From Ciona savignyi (Eukaryota; Chordata; Ascidiacea; Phlebobranchia; Cionidae), in the NCBI GenBank assembly GCA_000149265.1, contig CH003381.1, positions 687,142-751,141 of the forward strand: DNA of 64,000 nucleotides. Direction: 5' to 3'. Under the pieces are notes generated by a model. That model was not told where the DNA came from. It was given only the letters and a program-made list of their open reading frames with translations, and ran no database searches. Shown here piece by piece: positions 23,594-38,900 of the stretch (within the stretch, counting starts at the first letter, position 1; every line of letters starts with the position of its first letter). The position numbers and the translations under genes were made by a program.

Positions 23594-24214
23594 ATGGACA
23601 TGATGTGTCCTCCAGGTGGAGGATCAAAACAGAATTTCATGAGCATTGATGATATTTTAATGTCGAGTGAAAAAGTCCCATCTACCTTTCTTGTTTCTGT
23701 TAAAGGACTTGGGTATCTGGACCAGAGCACAAATAATAAAGATATTGAAGTTGGTTCAAAAATGGATTTACCGTTATGGCTGGTTCTTAGCCTAGCTCAC
23801 CCCCGTAAAAAGTTCATCTCCTCTGAGCTCACTAAACCTTATAAAGCCACTTATCGTGAAATTCTGAAAGCAGATGCTAGTGTTGTCAATTTATACAAAC
23901 TCTGTCCATATTACTACGCTCTTGGACAGCAGCTACTAACACTAAATCATGCTGAGAGTGGGTTGGTGGCTAAAAGTCTCCTCTTCACCTTCAACGACAG
24001 GTTTCGTAAAATAATGGACTTGTCATGGAATGCTGTAGATTTGGACAGTGCTTCCGTAATTCACCACTTTGATGAGATAGAAAGAAAACTGTTTGCACTT
24101 GGGCAGAAATCATTACAAAGTTTCCACCGTTGGGATGTAGGTGAAAGCCGTACAATTCAAGCATCGAAACTTGTAACACGTCATCGAAAAAGAAAGCGAG
24201 ATGTCGTTGATTAA
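23594..24214 (+). CDS. GINS3: GINS complex subunit 3 (PSF3)
   Basis: Single exon, 206 residues from this ATG (human PSF3 is 216). The whole frame follows the family: NFMSIDDILMSSEKVP near the start, GSKMDLPLWLVLSLAH, DASVVNLYKLCPYYYALGQQ, LLFTFNDRFRKIMD, and the final ASKLVTRHRKRKRDV. The GINS tetramer (SLD5, PSF1-3) binds MCM2-7 and CDC45 to form the CMG helicase that unwinds nuclear DNA. The frame is open to 23588, but that codon is GTG; ATG 23594 or 23600 is the likely start. A splice acceptor lies six bases upstream. It is intronless while all other complete genes here have at least seven exons; retroposition or intron loss are both possible. Confidence 0.93.
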   Translation: MDMMCPPGGGSKQNFMSIDDILMSSEKVPSTFLVSVKGLGYLDQSTNNKDIEVGSKMDLPLWLVLSLAHPRKKFISSELTKPYKATYREILKADASVVNLYKLCPYYYALGQQLLTLNHAESGLVAKSLLFTFNDRFRKIMDLSWNAVDLDSASVIHHFDEIERKLFALGQKSLQSFHRWDVGESRTIQASKLVTRHRKRKRDVVD

Positions 24215-24971
24215 AATAGTCATGTTTTTATTCTGATACCTTTCCAGATGTTTATATGTATAGTTGAATTTCGAGTTCAGATTGTTAGTTATATATATTG
24301 TTGTTTTTTCTACTGATTGTTTATTGCAAAATTATCTGTATTACATATATTTCATGGATATCCCAGTGGTTTCCATTTTTTTAAGCTTATGGCACCAAAT
24401 GAAGATATAAATAGTTCATGACCTTAGCAAATCCTTTGACAATTTTTGAGCTGTTTTAAGCCACACTAAAAGAAGTACTCTGGTTAAAATAAACATAAAC
24501 CGAATTAATTTATATGCTAGTGGTAACTTATATTTTTTAAAATCACTTTAAATGCTGCTTAGAAAAATAATACCAATAATTGGAATAACATTTGTTGTTA
24601 ACCAATGGACTAGCCTATTATATTAAAATTATATTAACAACTCACAATTCACCTGCCAAACTAATTTGTGTTTATTTGCATATTATTCAACTAAAAACAA
24701 TTGTTATTTTAATATCAAGATTTCCACCAGAAAAAAATATTTTTACAATATAATAGAACCGAAATAATTTCTCTATAAAGTAGTAACAGTGCTATTTATC
24801 AATTTAGTGTTGAAGTCTAAATAACCCATAAAATCATATTTAATTCTTTTACCCAATGCCAAATTATAGTTCTAAACTAGCCTATGAATCTATTACATGT
24901 TTTTTTTGTAGTGCAGGAGCCGGTCTACTTGCATAAGTAAAGGAGCCTGTATACTTGCATAAATCACCAAC
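24215..24971. other. Intergenic, GINS3 to UTP6
   Basis: AT-rich with no gene. The last 60 bp before the UTP6 ATG hold two copies of ggagcc-gt-tacttgcataa (about 24917-24936 and 24947-24966) after an acceptor-like ttttttgtag ending at 24911. Confidence 0.5.
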
Positions 24972-27900
24972 ATGGCGGAGTTAGTAAATCAGCATGCTGA
25001 GGAAATGCTTCCAGAATTGGAACAAATGCAAAGAGTCGGATTATTTTCAACTGCTGAGGTAATTTTTGTTGCTTTATTTTTTATGTTTTAGTTTTATGCA
25101 TGAATGACAAGTTTAAAAATTGTCTGATACTGCACATGTCAGTTGCAGTTGAAAACTGAATGCAAGTAGCATAGATCATTTGTGCATACTGTATACATAA
25201 TATATATTACCTATTAAGTAACAATGTTTTAGATATGCAACATTAAGATGCTTAATAGTTTTAGCTTTGCCTAAAAATTTTACATTTCAGATAAAAGCTG
25301 TAATAAAGAAAAGAAGTGCCCATGAATATAAACTTGTGAGAAAAACCAAAGTGATGAAAGATTTTTTAGCGTATATTCAATATGAAGTCAACTTCCTGGG
25401 ACTGATTCATAAAAGACGAAAAAGAGAGCATTACTTTTTTAAACAAGATGAGATTGAATATGCAATCGTTTCACGGATTCACAGGTGACAAGCATTCCAG
25501 TGGGCTGTGCACATACACCTAGTTAAATGAATTATAACTGATAGAAAAAAATGGTTATTTGACTACAGATTCATGTAAAATGTAATAATGGGTGTTTTCT
25601 CTTATTACAACCCATCAAACATGTTCTTGTTAGCTAGGATTTTTAGATTTATCCATATTTGTTGTTACACTCTTAAAAACCTTCAAAAGTCAGTTGTCAA
25701 AAAAGTTATAGTTCTAGGTTATGGGGGTAATTCCCCTCTATAACCTTTGCACATGCAGACCTTGTTAGTTAAGTAATTTTTTATTACTTTTAATTGGCAA
25801 TTTTCAAATAGATCTTAATATCATACTGTTGTACAGTAATTACATATCGTATATATTATTACCATGTCTATTGACTTATACATGTAAATTTTATTGTGTT
25901 GTTTGATTATTTTAATGAATGGTTTTGATTAAATTAATCCTGTGTGTCATAGCTATTTTTAGAATGTTTATAACAACTAGATTATAAGGTGCATATATTT
26001 GACTTTTTTAAACAAATTTAGGTTATTTAAACAAATGATATCTCGTTGGCCAGAAGACTTAAAATTGTGGATTTCACATGCTAAGTTTTGTATTAAGTGG
26101 AATAAAAAGGTTCAACTAAGCAAATTATGCACACGGATTGTACAGGTAATTTTCTTTTTTTTGACTGCTTGAAGTCATGTAATATGTGTAATTTTAAGTA
26201 GAAACAAGTTTGTGAGTCTGTTTTCCTGGGTATGCGGGTTGCAAAGGTTTTAAATACCGAAGAAGATTTTTGGAGCTGTTGAAGTGTGTGTTTTATTTAA
26301 CATTTTAATATGCACGATGTGGTTTTGCAATACACATACACAAATTGTAATACGAATCACAACTGGTGGTTTGGTTGCTGTGTCTTCTGGCTTATGGCAC
26401 AGGTTATAACGTCTTTTTCCGTTTTTGGTAACTGTGTTGATACATTAACTGTCGTTTTGGATGTACGCCATAATAATATGGTTGATTATTAGATTGCTTG
26501 TGGTCAGCAATGCTTGAGTTAAAATCGCTCTTCAATTGGTTCCTCCATAGTGGTATTAAAATGTAGTGGAACTCACTGTACATTAAATGCCTAGGTCCAT
26601 GCAAGCAATCCCAAAGTCTGGATTCTTGCTGCTAAATGGGAGCTTGAGTGTGGAGATGCTATGGATAAAGTAAGAGCTCTTTTCCTCCGCTCATTTAAGC
26701 TGCATTTAACGTCACCTGAAATATGGCACGAATACTTCCGTGCTGAACTACTTTTTGCCGAGAAGTTACAGAAACGTTTCAAAATTCTCACAAGAGAAGA
26801 CACAAGTCTGAATGATGATGTTGGGTAGGTTGCTGATGCTATTAACACCGTTTTAATAATTAACTATTAACCTTTGGACCTTTAGAGGTTATTCTCAGTG
26901 GTTTATGTGATTAATATAAATTCCAAAACAAACTTAAATTTAACATAACGTTAAAGGAAATGGTATATTGTAAATTATATCTTTTTTTGGTTGATTGTAC
27001 TGTACAGTTTTAATTATCTAAATTAATTTACACCATCAGTGGGCAAACAAATCATGTGCATTAAATGCATTCATTTATTCATGTGTGATTGTGCTGGTTG
27101 TGCAACAACCTTACACAGCTGTCTAGCCAGCAGCTGGTTTTAATTGTAATAGCTTTTTAAGCTAACCCACCAAATTGGATGTGAATTGACTAGTTGGCTT
27201 TGACTGCAAGGGAAAAATAAATTGTTTAATAAAATTTTCAGAGAAAATGCACTAATGAAGGGTAAAGCGGCGAAAACTGTTTACACAAATGCGATCAAAA
27301 ATTTCCCGAACGATGTCAACGTCCACTTGAAGTTTCTCGACATTTTGTCTGACTTTATTGGCTCAACCGACTTTGCACTGCCACTGTTTAATGAACTGAA
27401 AGATGATCTCGGTGAATTAAATTGCAACGATGCTAAAATGAGAGCGTGTTTGGCAAAGCTGCACCTGAAGGAAAATCTTGGTTTGTCTTTTTCTGTTATT
27501 TGTATTTGTATGTTAGTTATATTATCGATTTGTGTTATTAAGAGATGCAAAGTCGATGTAAGTCTCCATTTAAGGGTATATCAGGGTTAAAGGTTGATTA
27601 TGTTAGCCGTTAGAATAATTAAAAAAAACTTTGCCTTGGTCTTAAATGAAGAATGGTGTCTGATGAGAATTATTCCTTAACAATACGGAAAAAAAACTTA
27701 GTGGGTCTTGGGCTGTCAATGAATTGTTTTTCCACAAGAAAAAGACTCAAGTTTATTTATAGAATCATTTCTTGCATCTCTTGTCATTTCTTGCAATTCA
27801 TTCTTGAAATGCTTTGCATTAGTAGATTGCATTTTAAACACAAAAACAGCAAACAATTGTTTGATGTCTGACCATCCAAGCTTGGCACTAAATTGAAGGC

Positions 27901-29370
27901 CTGTGTTGTTTTAGCAAAAAATTAAATGTCTTTACCCACCCTTCCTCCTTACAATAGAAACGTGGACTGAAAAAACATCTTCCAATTTTCTGTAAATAAA
28001 GGGTATAAGGTTTGGAATTTATGTTTTTTTAACATCAAGGGCAGATTAAAATTGACACATGCATCACTGGCTTTTGCAGTGTTTTAAACTATAAACTTTG
28101 CTAAATTTTTTATAATTTTTAGGGATTGCCCATGAAGGCCGGGACAAAGCATTAGAAAAGAAGAGCAGAATTAGTAACTGCTATCGAGAGTTTGACCAAG
28201 CTGTTACTGATGTCAACAACAATTGAGATGTGGGGAGAATATTTCGATTTTGCGCTATCACTCTGCAATGAATACGAGCCACAGGAAAACAGCTTGTCAG
28301 AAACCGGTTCTTTGTCTTCTATGGTGGCTGAGCGATTCTTAAAATTGGCAGAACACGCTCACAATGGGAAACATTTGAATGCAAGTCGCTATGTTTCATG
28401 GATTGACTTTTTACTACAATGTGGTGATGCTTTCCGTGCATTTAATGTCATATCAGATGTATGTGACTCCAATAATGACCCAGAACTATGGTTGAAACGT
28501 TTGCAAATTGCTCATTTGGTTGCAGTGGAAAATGATGTGGATTTGGAACTTTTATTTAATAAGACGCTACATTTTGCAAAGCAAATGACCAGAAAGCAAC
28601 AGTGTACATTTTGGTCACTATGGATGCACAGTTGTGTTGCAATTGATGCAGAAAGTCAGGCAGAGGATTTAATAACCAAGAAGTCAGTTGGATGTTGTTC
28701 AGAAGCACTTGGTATATTACAGCACATCTACTTGTCATGGGTTGCATTGAAATATGATGTGAACCATGCCTACCAGGTATGTACTAAAGTAGTTGGCAAT
28801 GATTGAAAGGCTAATTATTTTACCAACCAAGTGCTATTTTATGTGTCTTTACACTGTTATAAAAGAGATGTAATATTGTGGGCATATTGTCACGTGTATT
28901 TTAAAAGGAATAAAAACTTCTTATAATAAATTATCATAAATAGGAAATAAGCAACGAAAGCTTGTCTATGCTACAGTTTAATGAGGCTGTTGTTATAATT
29001 ACCGAAAACAATAAATTAGTGCTGCTATATAACTCTTTCTAAAACCCATTTATTTCCGTAGTCATTTTTACGACAAGTGAAGCCAACAAGGAATCCAACG
29101 GCAGAACAGTATAAAGATGTGTTGAAGCTTTTACATTCTAGCCCCAACATTAAACAAGCTGTTGTCGAAGAATGTTATGAATTCGCACTACAGGACCATG
29201 GAAGTAATAACCCAGATCTTTGGATCAGCTATGTTCAGAGTTTGACTGAAGCAAACAGAGCACGTAAATGTGGTGAAATTTATTGGAGGGCAGTCAAGTC
29301 ACTAAAACCAGAGCTCACTGAAACTTTTGTTGCAAAATATTCGTTGATTAATTGCCCAATTGGGTCTTAA
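24972..29370 (+). CDS. UTP6: UTP6, small-subunit processome component
   Basis: Seven exons: 24972-25058, 25291-25484, 26022-26145, 26595-26824, 27242-27480, 28123-28776, 29062-29370; about 611 residues (human 597). The N-terminus is diagnostic (MAELVNQHAEEMLPELEQ, then RVGLFSTAEIKAVIKKR). HAT half-repeats follow, with W-x-x-A/Y patterns (LWISHAKF, VWILAAKWELE, DLWISYVQSL), and the end KCGEIYWRAVKSL matches the human C-terminus. The protein acts in the nucleolus within the UTP-B subcomplex during 18S pre-rRNA processing. Exon 6 shows a one-base frame break around 28209-28215: the first part (GIAHEGRDKALEKKSR) and the rest (STTIEMWGEYFDFAL) are both conserved but in different frames. For an essential gene, an assembly or allele error is likelier than inactivation. 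Confidence 0.92.
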
Positions 29371-30257
29371 AATGTCAATAAAATGATAGCATTTTCGATG
29401 TGCTTTAGGATAAAATGTTTTCATGTGTTTTACTGCCCGGATTACTTAGTGGTGAAGTATTTCGCCTTTAAGCCAGATGGATGTAAAGTTAAAACTGTTC
29501 GCTAGATAGTTGGTTGTGTGCTTTTGCATGGTACTTAACTGACATCGCCTGAACCCAGTGAATTGATGAACAATAACGACAGAAACGTCTCGATCATACA
29601 ACACATTTCATTAGCTTCTGCAGTTGGACTCCGGCATCAGGGATACCACCATCCATTCATTAGTTTTAGTAAGATGTACCTTTAGTTAGTACAAACCATT
29701 ATTTCACTTGGTTCGGGCATGTATTTATTCGTCTGCCATCACGCTAGTTTGTACCTTTCGGCCGCCGATCTTACAAATTGAGCTTTATGACCACCAGCCG
29801 GACACTTTAAATATAATAACATCCAAGGAAAAGATAGGGCAGAAACATGTGCCATTGTTTATCAAGTACATGTTTATCCCCTGGGTTGGATCAACAGAGC
29901 TTTCGGATTTATAGTTCGGATTAGTGCTGCGTTTAAAAGTGCAACCAACTCAACTTCTTGGTGACATAAAACTTGACTTCGTGTAATGAAATTATTTCTG
30001 TTATGAGAATGTGACCATTTCGCTTTGTGATTTTCGAACTACAGATACAAGACAAGCGATATGTCATACCACTTCATCTTTGGCCTGTTTTAATTTTAAT
30101 TTTAAATGACCATTTTAATATGTTACGGCCTCGATATCTATATAAAATAAACTAAACTAAGATTAACTAGTTCGTCCGCTACTGCGGTAAAAGTGTTTAT
30201 GGCTTACCGTGGACCTGGATGTACACTACTGACACGGTGCAAGTAAACAAGAGGAAA
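29371..30257. other. Intergenic, UTP6 to YIPF3
   Basis: It contains a degraded sense SINE copy at about 29440-29640 (ttcgctagatagttggttgt, gcctgaacccagtgaattga) and AT-rich sequence up to the YIPF3 start. No gene seen. Confidence 0.5.
29377..29382 (+). promoter_or_regulatory. Polyadenylation signal AATAAA of UTP6
   Basis: Canonical hexamer seven bases after the UTP6 stop codon. The 3' UTR would be very short, which is common in compact genomes. Confidence 0.6.
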
Positions 30258-34031
<3,774 letters not shown>

Positions 34032-34339
34032 TTTGCCTATCATACCATTACTACAACCTTGTATTTTAGACAATATAAAAAATATATTTTAAACGTTTTT
34101 GCTCTAGGTGATACTATATTTTAAATATCCTGAAGCTATTTCAACTTCTTGTTTGGTCAGTTTTAACGCTAATATTGTTTGTTTAATGTGTATACATGTG
34201 TGTAATGTGCGTAGTTATTATTATTCCTTGTTTTCCTTACGCTTCTATCTGGTCGTGCTATTACATTTTATATAAGCTGTATACTAGTAGTACTTATATG
34301 AACAAAATGTTCCAACTTCGTTTATAAGTTAGCTCATTA

Positions 34340-34695
34340 TATTGCAGTCCGACCGATTAACTTGAATTGTGTGTCGCCTTTCAGCCGAAATGTTACAATT
34401 CGAAACTGGTCACTAGCTAGTCGGTTGTCTTTGTGCAGGGCATTTAATCGCCATTGCTTGAACCTAGTCGAATGATGGGTTCTACTAAAACATCTGAATC
34501 ATATACAACTGTGGTTGGCCATCGATGTCATAGTTCAGTAAAATCAGCGCGCTCCTTACCACACACCACGCACTGCAGTAACTCGGGTAACCCTACGGAG
34601 AGCGCGAGATAATCTTAACGATTGTCCGTGTGTTGTGTTAACCCCCCTGGTTTTACCATTCACGGGGATAAACATAAGTATCCTAATCTATTAGG
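34340..34695 (+). repeat. SINE-like repeat
   Basis: Sense copy with head (gtgtcgcctttcagccgaaa, ttcgaaactggtcactagct), body extended by an internal insertion around 34510-34570, and tail (gggataaacataagtatcct). Confidence 0.8.
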
Positions 34696-34854
34696 AGGTT
34701 TAAAGAGCTCCGAATACTTCTGTCGGTTAACTGCTTAACTTCGATTACAACCGCACATTTAAGTATTCGCCGTTTTTACTGATTATTTAGATGTCCGAAA
34801 GTTGTGAGAACCCATACCTTATTGGAAAAGAAGTACCAGAACCTTTGTGGGGTT

Positions 34855-35045
34855 AGTCAGTCATATTTCAGCCGAAGAGTTGCAGGCTGGATCAAAACTA
34901 GTCGCTTTGTCTTTGGGCAAGGTACTTTGCTTGAGCCCAGTGGGAACCCGACGGTCGGGGCGAGGTAAACTGTCGACTGCGCGGGTGATAGCGCCCCCTG
35001 CGTTTTTATTCAAGAGGATAAAATATGAATATCCTATTCTATATA
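34855..35045 (+). repeat. Degraded SINE-like repeat
   Basis: Sense copy with the centre shortened: actagtcgctttgtctttgg, ttgagcccagtgggaa, cgaggtaaactgtcg, then aatatgaatatcctattct. Confidence 0.65.
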
Positions 35046-35354
35046 TATACAGTATACAATTGACTTTTTACAATTTGACAAAAGCTGCGGAGTAAAAATA
35101 TAATGTCTTTTCTTCAAGAACGCATAAATCATCATATTTTAGTGCTGTTTGGGTGCGATTCTAGCATTGTTAAGTACTCTATTATAAGTGTATAAGCTGT
35201 GCTAATGAAAACACCAATATTTTCACTGTGCATTTTAATATTCGCAATAAAAAAAATACAAAATATTAAAAGGACAATCGTTAAGGCATGGACATTCTAT
35301 ACATATAGAGTCTATGGTTAAAGCAACTATACTCTATAGGTGTAACTTAAAGAT

Positions 35355-35640
35355 AGGTTATTCATGTTTATTCCCGTCAATGGAAAAACCAAGGGGGTTA
35401 ACACACGGGCAATCGTCAGGTTGCCTTGCGCCCATTGTCGGGTTACCGGAGCTATTGCAGTGTGTTGTACATGATAGACACGTTCCTTCAATTTAGTAGA
35501 ACCCGTTAATTTGCTGGATTCAGGCAATGTCTGTAAGGTGCCTTTCCCAAAGACACAGCCGACTAGCGAGCGACTAGTTTCGCACCTGCAATATTTCGAT
35601 TGAAATGTGACGCACTAAACCACCGGACTAACCGGCCAGA
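35355..35640 (-). repeat. SINE-like repeat, near full length
   Basis: Antisense copy from attcatgtttattcccgtca to caccggactaaccggcc, including cacacgggcaatcgtcag and the central motif (diverged: ccttt-cccaaagacaca). Confidence 0.85.
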
Positions 35641-35922
35641 AAAAAGTTAAAGCACATAATGGTTAGAATTAGACCAAATTTATATCTCGAATCTGGAGTT
35701 GATCAACTCCACTGTTTTTTTACTTCCCGGGATTTGGCACAATGAAAAAAATAAAATCGAAATAACATTGGCATTTATTGGCAACAAACCTTATTGGTAA
35801 CATTCAAAGATGACGTCGTTGCTGAGCAACATTTGATGCCATGTTATTATTTACCTATTTCAGCAGGTACCGTTCATTTTTTTGAACGTTTTAGTTACAT
35901 TTACGAAATTATTTAAGCTAAA

Positions 35923-38900
35923 ATGGAAAATGAGCAAACAAGTGTTGGATGGGGTAGGATCGCAGCTTCTAGATTTGCGAAAACTCCAGAAGAAATTCAA
36001 AATGACATAATGAAGGCATTAGAAGGAAAGTTACTGATTGATTTCCCTGTTCAAGCGCCGGTGAGTTGTATTTATAATATTATGATAAGGTTATAAATAG
36101 TTTCTTATTTTGGGTTTTTGCAATAAGGCTCAGGTGATTGGTTGAATAAAACAATTGCCGATATATAAAGTAAGGCAACGTCAGAACTCGACCAGTTGGT
36201 CTGACGGTTTAGTGCAACGCCAGTATGGAAAGTACGACAGCTGCACACTCGAGTTTTTTTTTCCCTGCGTCTTTGCACACTTGGGTAATTTCACACACGC
36301 TCGCGAGCTGGCAGTATAAACATCGTATAGTTTCCAACAAACCTGTAAACCTACCTCTGGACCTCGGGTAATTTAGTGTCAGTACGTTTTTTGTTACGTA
36401 GATAGATATGTTAGCTGATGGATACGATAGATTTAGGATAGAATAATACGTTTGTTTAAGATTTTTACAAAATAGTAATAAAAAGTAGATTGTGTGCACA
36501 CTTGAAGTGTGCACTCTTGGACGTTTGCACACTGCACACTTAAATATTTGATGCGTGCACACTCGAGATCTCGGCGAAAAGTGACATACTTTCCATAGGG
36601 GGTGCAACGCCTTTCAACCGAACGGTTAAAAGTTCGAAACTAGTCGCTCGCTAGTCGGTTGTGTCCTTGGGCAAGGTACTTAACGAACATTGCCTGAACC
36701 CAGCGAATTAATGGGTTCTACTAAATTGAACGTCAACCCAACCATTGACGCAACGTGATCTGGCGTTTGCCTGTGTGTTAACCCCCTTGGTTTTTCCATT
36801 CATGGGGATAAACATGAATATCCAATCCCCCCCAAAATAATCTTAGGTAGCATCTACATTTATACTAAAAATACCCTATTTAGTCCTTCTGCAGCAATAA
36901 AATATTAGTTTACAGATTATAGCGATTTTATAAGTGCATTTGAGATAAAGAGGTATGTTTTTCCTCCATCTGTAAAATTTCCACATAGACTACAGGAGTA
37001 GATATGTGAATTACCCACTTATAACTACAGCATGTATCAACAATTAATTTGCTGTGGTTGTCACACCGATTGCACCAGACTGCATTTATTTGATATTGAG
37101 ACCTGAAAATGTGTTCACTTCGATGTGTATTTCTTTAGTTTTGACCTGATTTAGTTGTTTTAATTTGTTCATATCATAATAAAATACAGGTACATTACTG
37201 GCAGTAATAAATAAAATATTGCACCTTTATAATTTTTTCAACCTGATTCATTGTGGAAGTCCCTACTGGGAAGTTCGTATGATGCGCCGGATATATCTGG
37301 CGTGGCGCACAGACTACTTTTTCGGGTATTGGCACAAAAACATAACCCATCCTTATTTTGCAACTTTGTTAGCAAATAGTGTCCACACATATTTTGGACA
37401 AATGTTGACCGTTAATTTTTCAGGATTACTCTCAATGGCAACGAGTCTCAATCCCTACCACCTCCCCACAGCCAAGTCTTAATAAATCATATAAAAGTAA
37501 ATCTACCCAGTCGAAAAGCAGGCCTTTGACAGGTAGATTTTTTAAGGTTATTGAATCTTATCATATAGTTTGTATATTTCTGTTGTCGTTACTTTAATAA
37601 GTGATTATTACAATTTTTTTTATATGGTGCAATAGAAAAAACATTTTTTTATGATTAAATAAAGGTGGCATACTATATTAATTTTGTAAATAATGATTCG
37701 TTTTACCTTATGCCCTCGACCTAGCTATGAAAGTTTCATATTTTAATCAACTCTTTTAGAGTTGCTGGATTAAACAGAAGCACATTATGTGGCTTTTCCT
37801 TGGACAATTGCACAGAAAAGAGAGTGCAGAATGATTTAAACATCTGTTCTTTTAGAACCTTAAAACGTTCTTGTTAGACCGTTTTGAGTTTGTTGAATGT
37901 CTCACTACCCAAGCATCAAAGAGTCAACATGGAAAAATAAAGGACTGTACAGATGATATTTAGCATTGAGTTGGTTTCGTTCATCTTTATTGTCAACAAA
38001 GAAATGAAAGAGTTTGACAGACAGTGTGGTAGTTAAACCCATTCATTGAGCCAAACGATGGCCATGACACATACATAAGGAACAGTTGCAATAGACCACT
38101 TGCAGGATTAAGTATCTTTACCTAGCATGAATGTGTTTGTCTGTTCACTCTACATGCTACATTTATTTCCTTACAATATAATTTTCCAGACTTCATCACA
38201 GTATTTGTGTAACTTGAGGAACATGTACAGTAGTTTATGTAGTTGAGAATTGGTTGTAATATGTGAGGAAAGCAAAAGGAAGTAATGAGCTCCACAAAAA
38301 GACAAAGCCAAGAAAGTATTATATCACATTCGAGTGGAAAAGTGCTTGAGGAAGGGAAAAATGGAGAAAGTTCACTAAGAAAAAGTAAATATGTAAAACT
38401 GAGAACTAAGTTGTTTTATTTACACATATACATCTAGTTTCACAAGGCCAGATGTAAAGTATGTAAAATTGTTTATTGTTCCATTCATTTACATTTTGAC
38501 CCCTTGTATAAAATAGCTATAGGATAGAGTATTAGGCAATTGTCAAAGTACTGTGTGTCCACCGTTGGGTTACTGGCGCTACTGCAGTGTGTTGTATATA
38601 GAATTGATATGTTTTTACGGTTTTAGTACATATTATTAAAACACCGAGCTCAAACAACTCTGCTGTGTATACAATGCCTGGTTTGTCCCCTTTTGATTGA
38701 TTCAGACCATGCTTCTGGATTGAAAAATACAACCTTCCAGGTACCAGTGGATTAACTGCATGCTCTTCCTTATGCTTACACCCATGGAACAAGAAGGCAC
38801 CCAATGTTGACCTCACTGCTGAAATTGAGAAATCCAAGCGAATAGCTGTGTTACAGGCACAAATATTGGCGCGGAAGAAATCAGTTGAACAATATTCGTA

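Larger units (their letters stand above)
34032..35922. other. Intergenic, YIPF3 to C20orf96 homologue, rich in SINE copies
   Basis: Three SINE-like copies occupy much of it (34340-34695, 34855-35045, 35355-35640). Just before the next gene, a small inverted repeat cgttcatttttttgaacg lies at about 35873-35890. No gene seen. Confidence 0.55.

Noticed and set aside
24215-24971. GINS3 and UTP6 as an operon resolved by trans-splicing
   Set aside because: The 757-bp gap is much longer than the short intercistronic spacers expected of tunicate operons, and no evidence of a shared promoter is visible.
28192-28230. Programmed ribosomal frameshifting in UTP6
   Set aside because: No slippery heptamer or downstream structure is evident; an extra base in the assembly is simpler.
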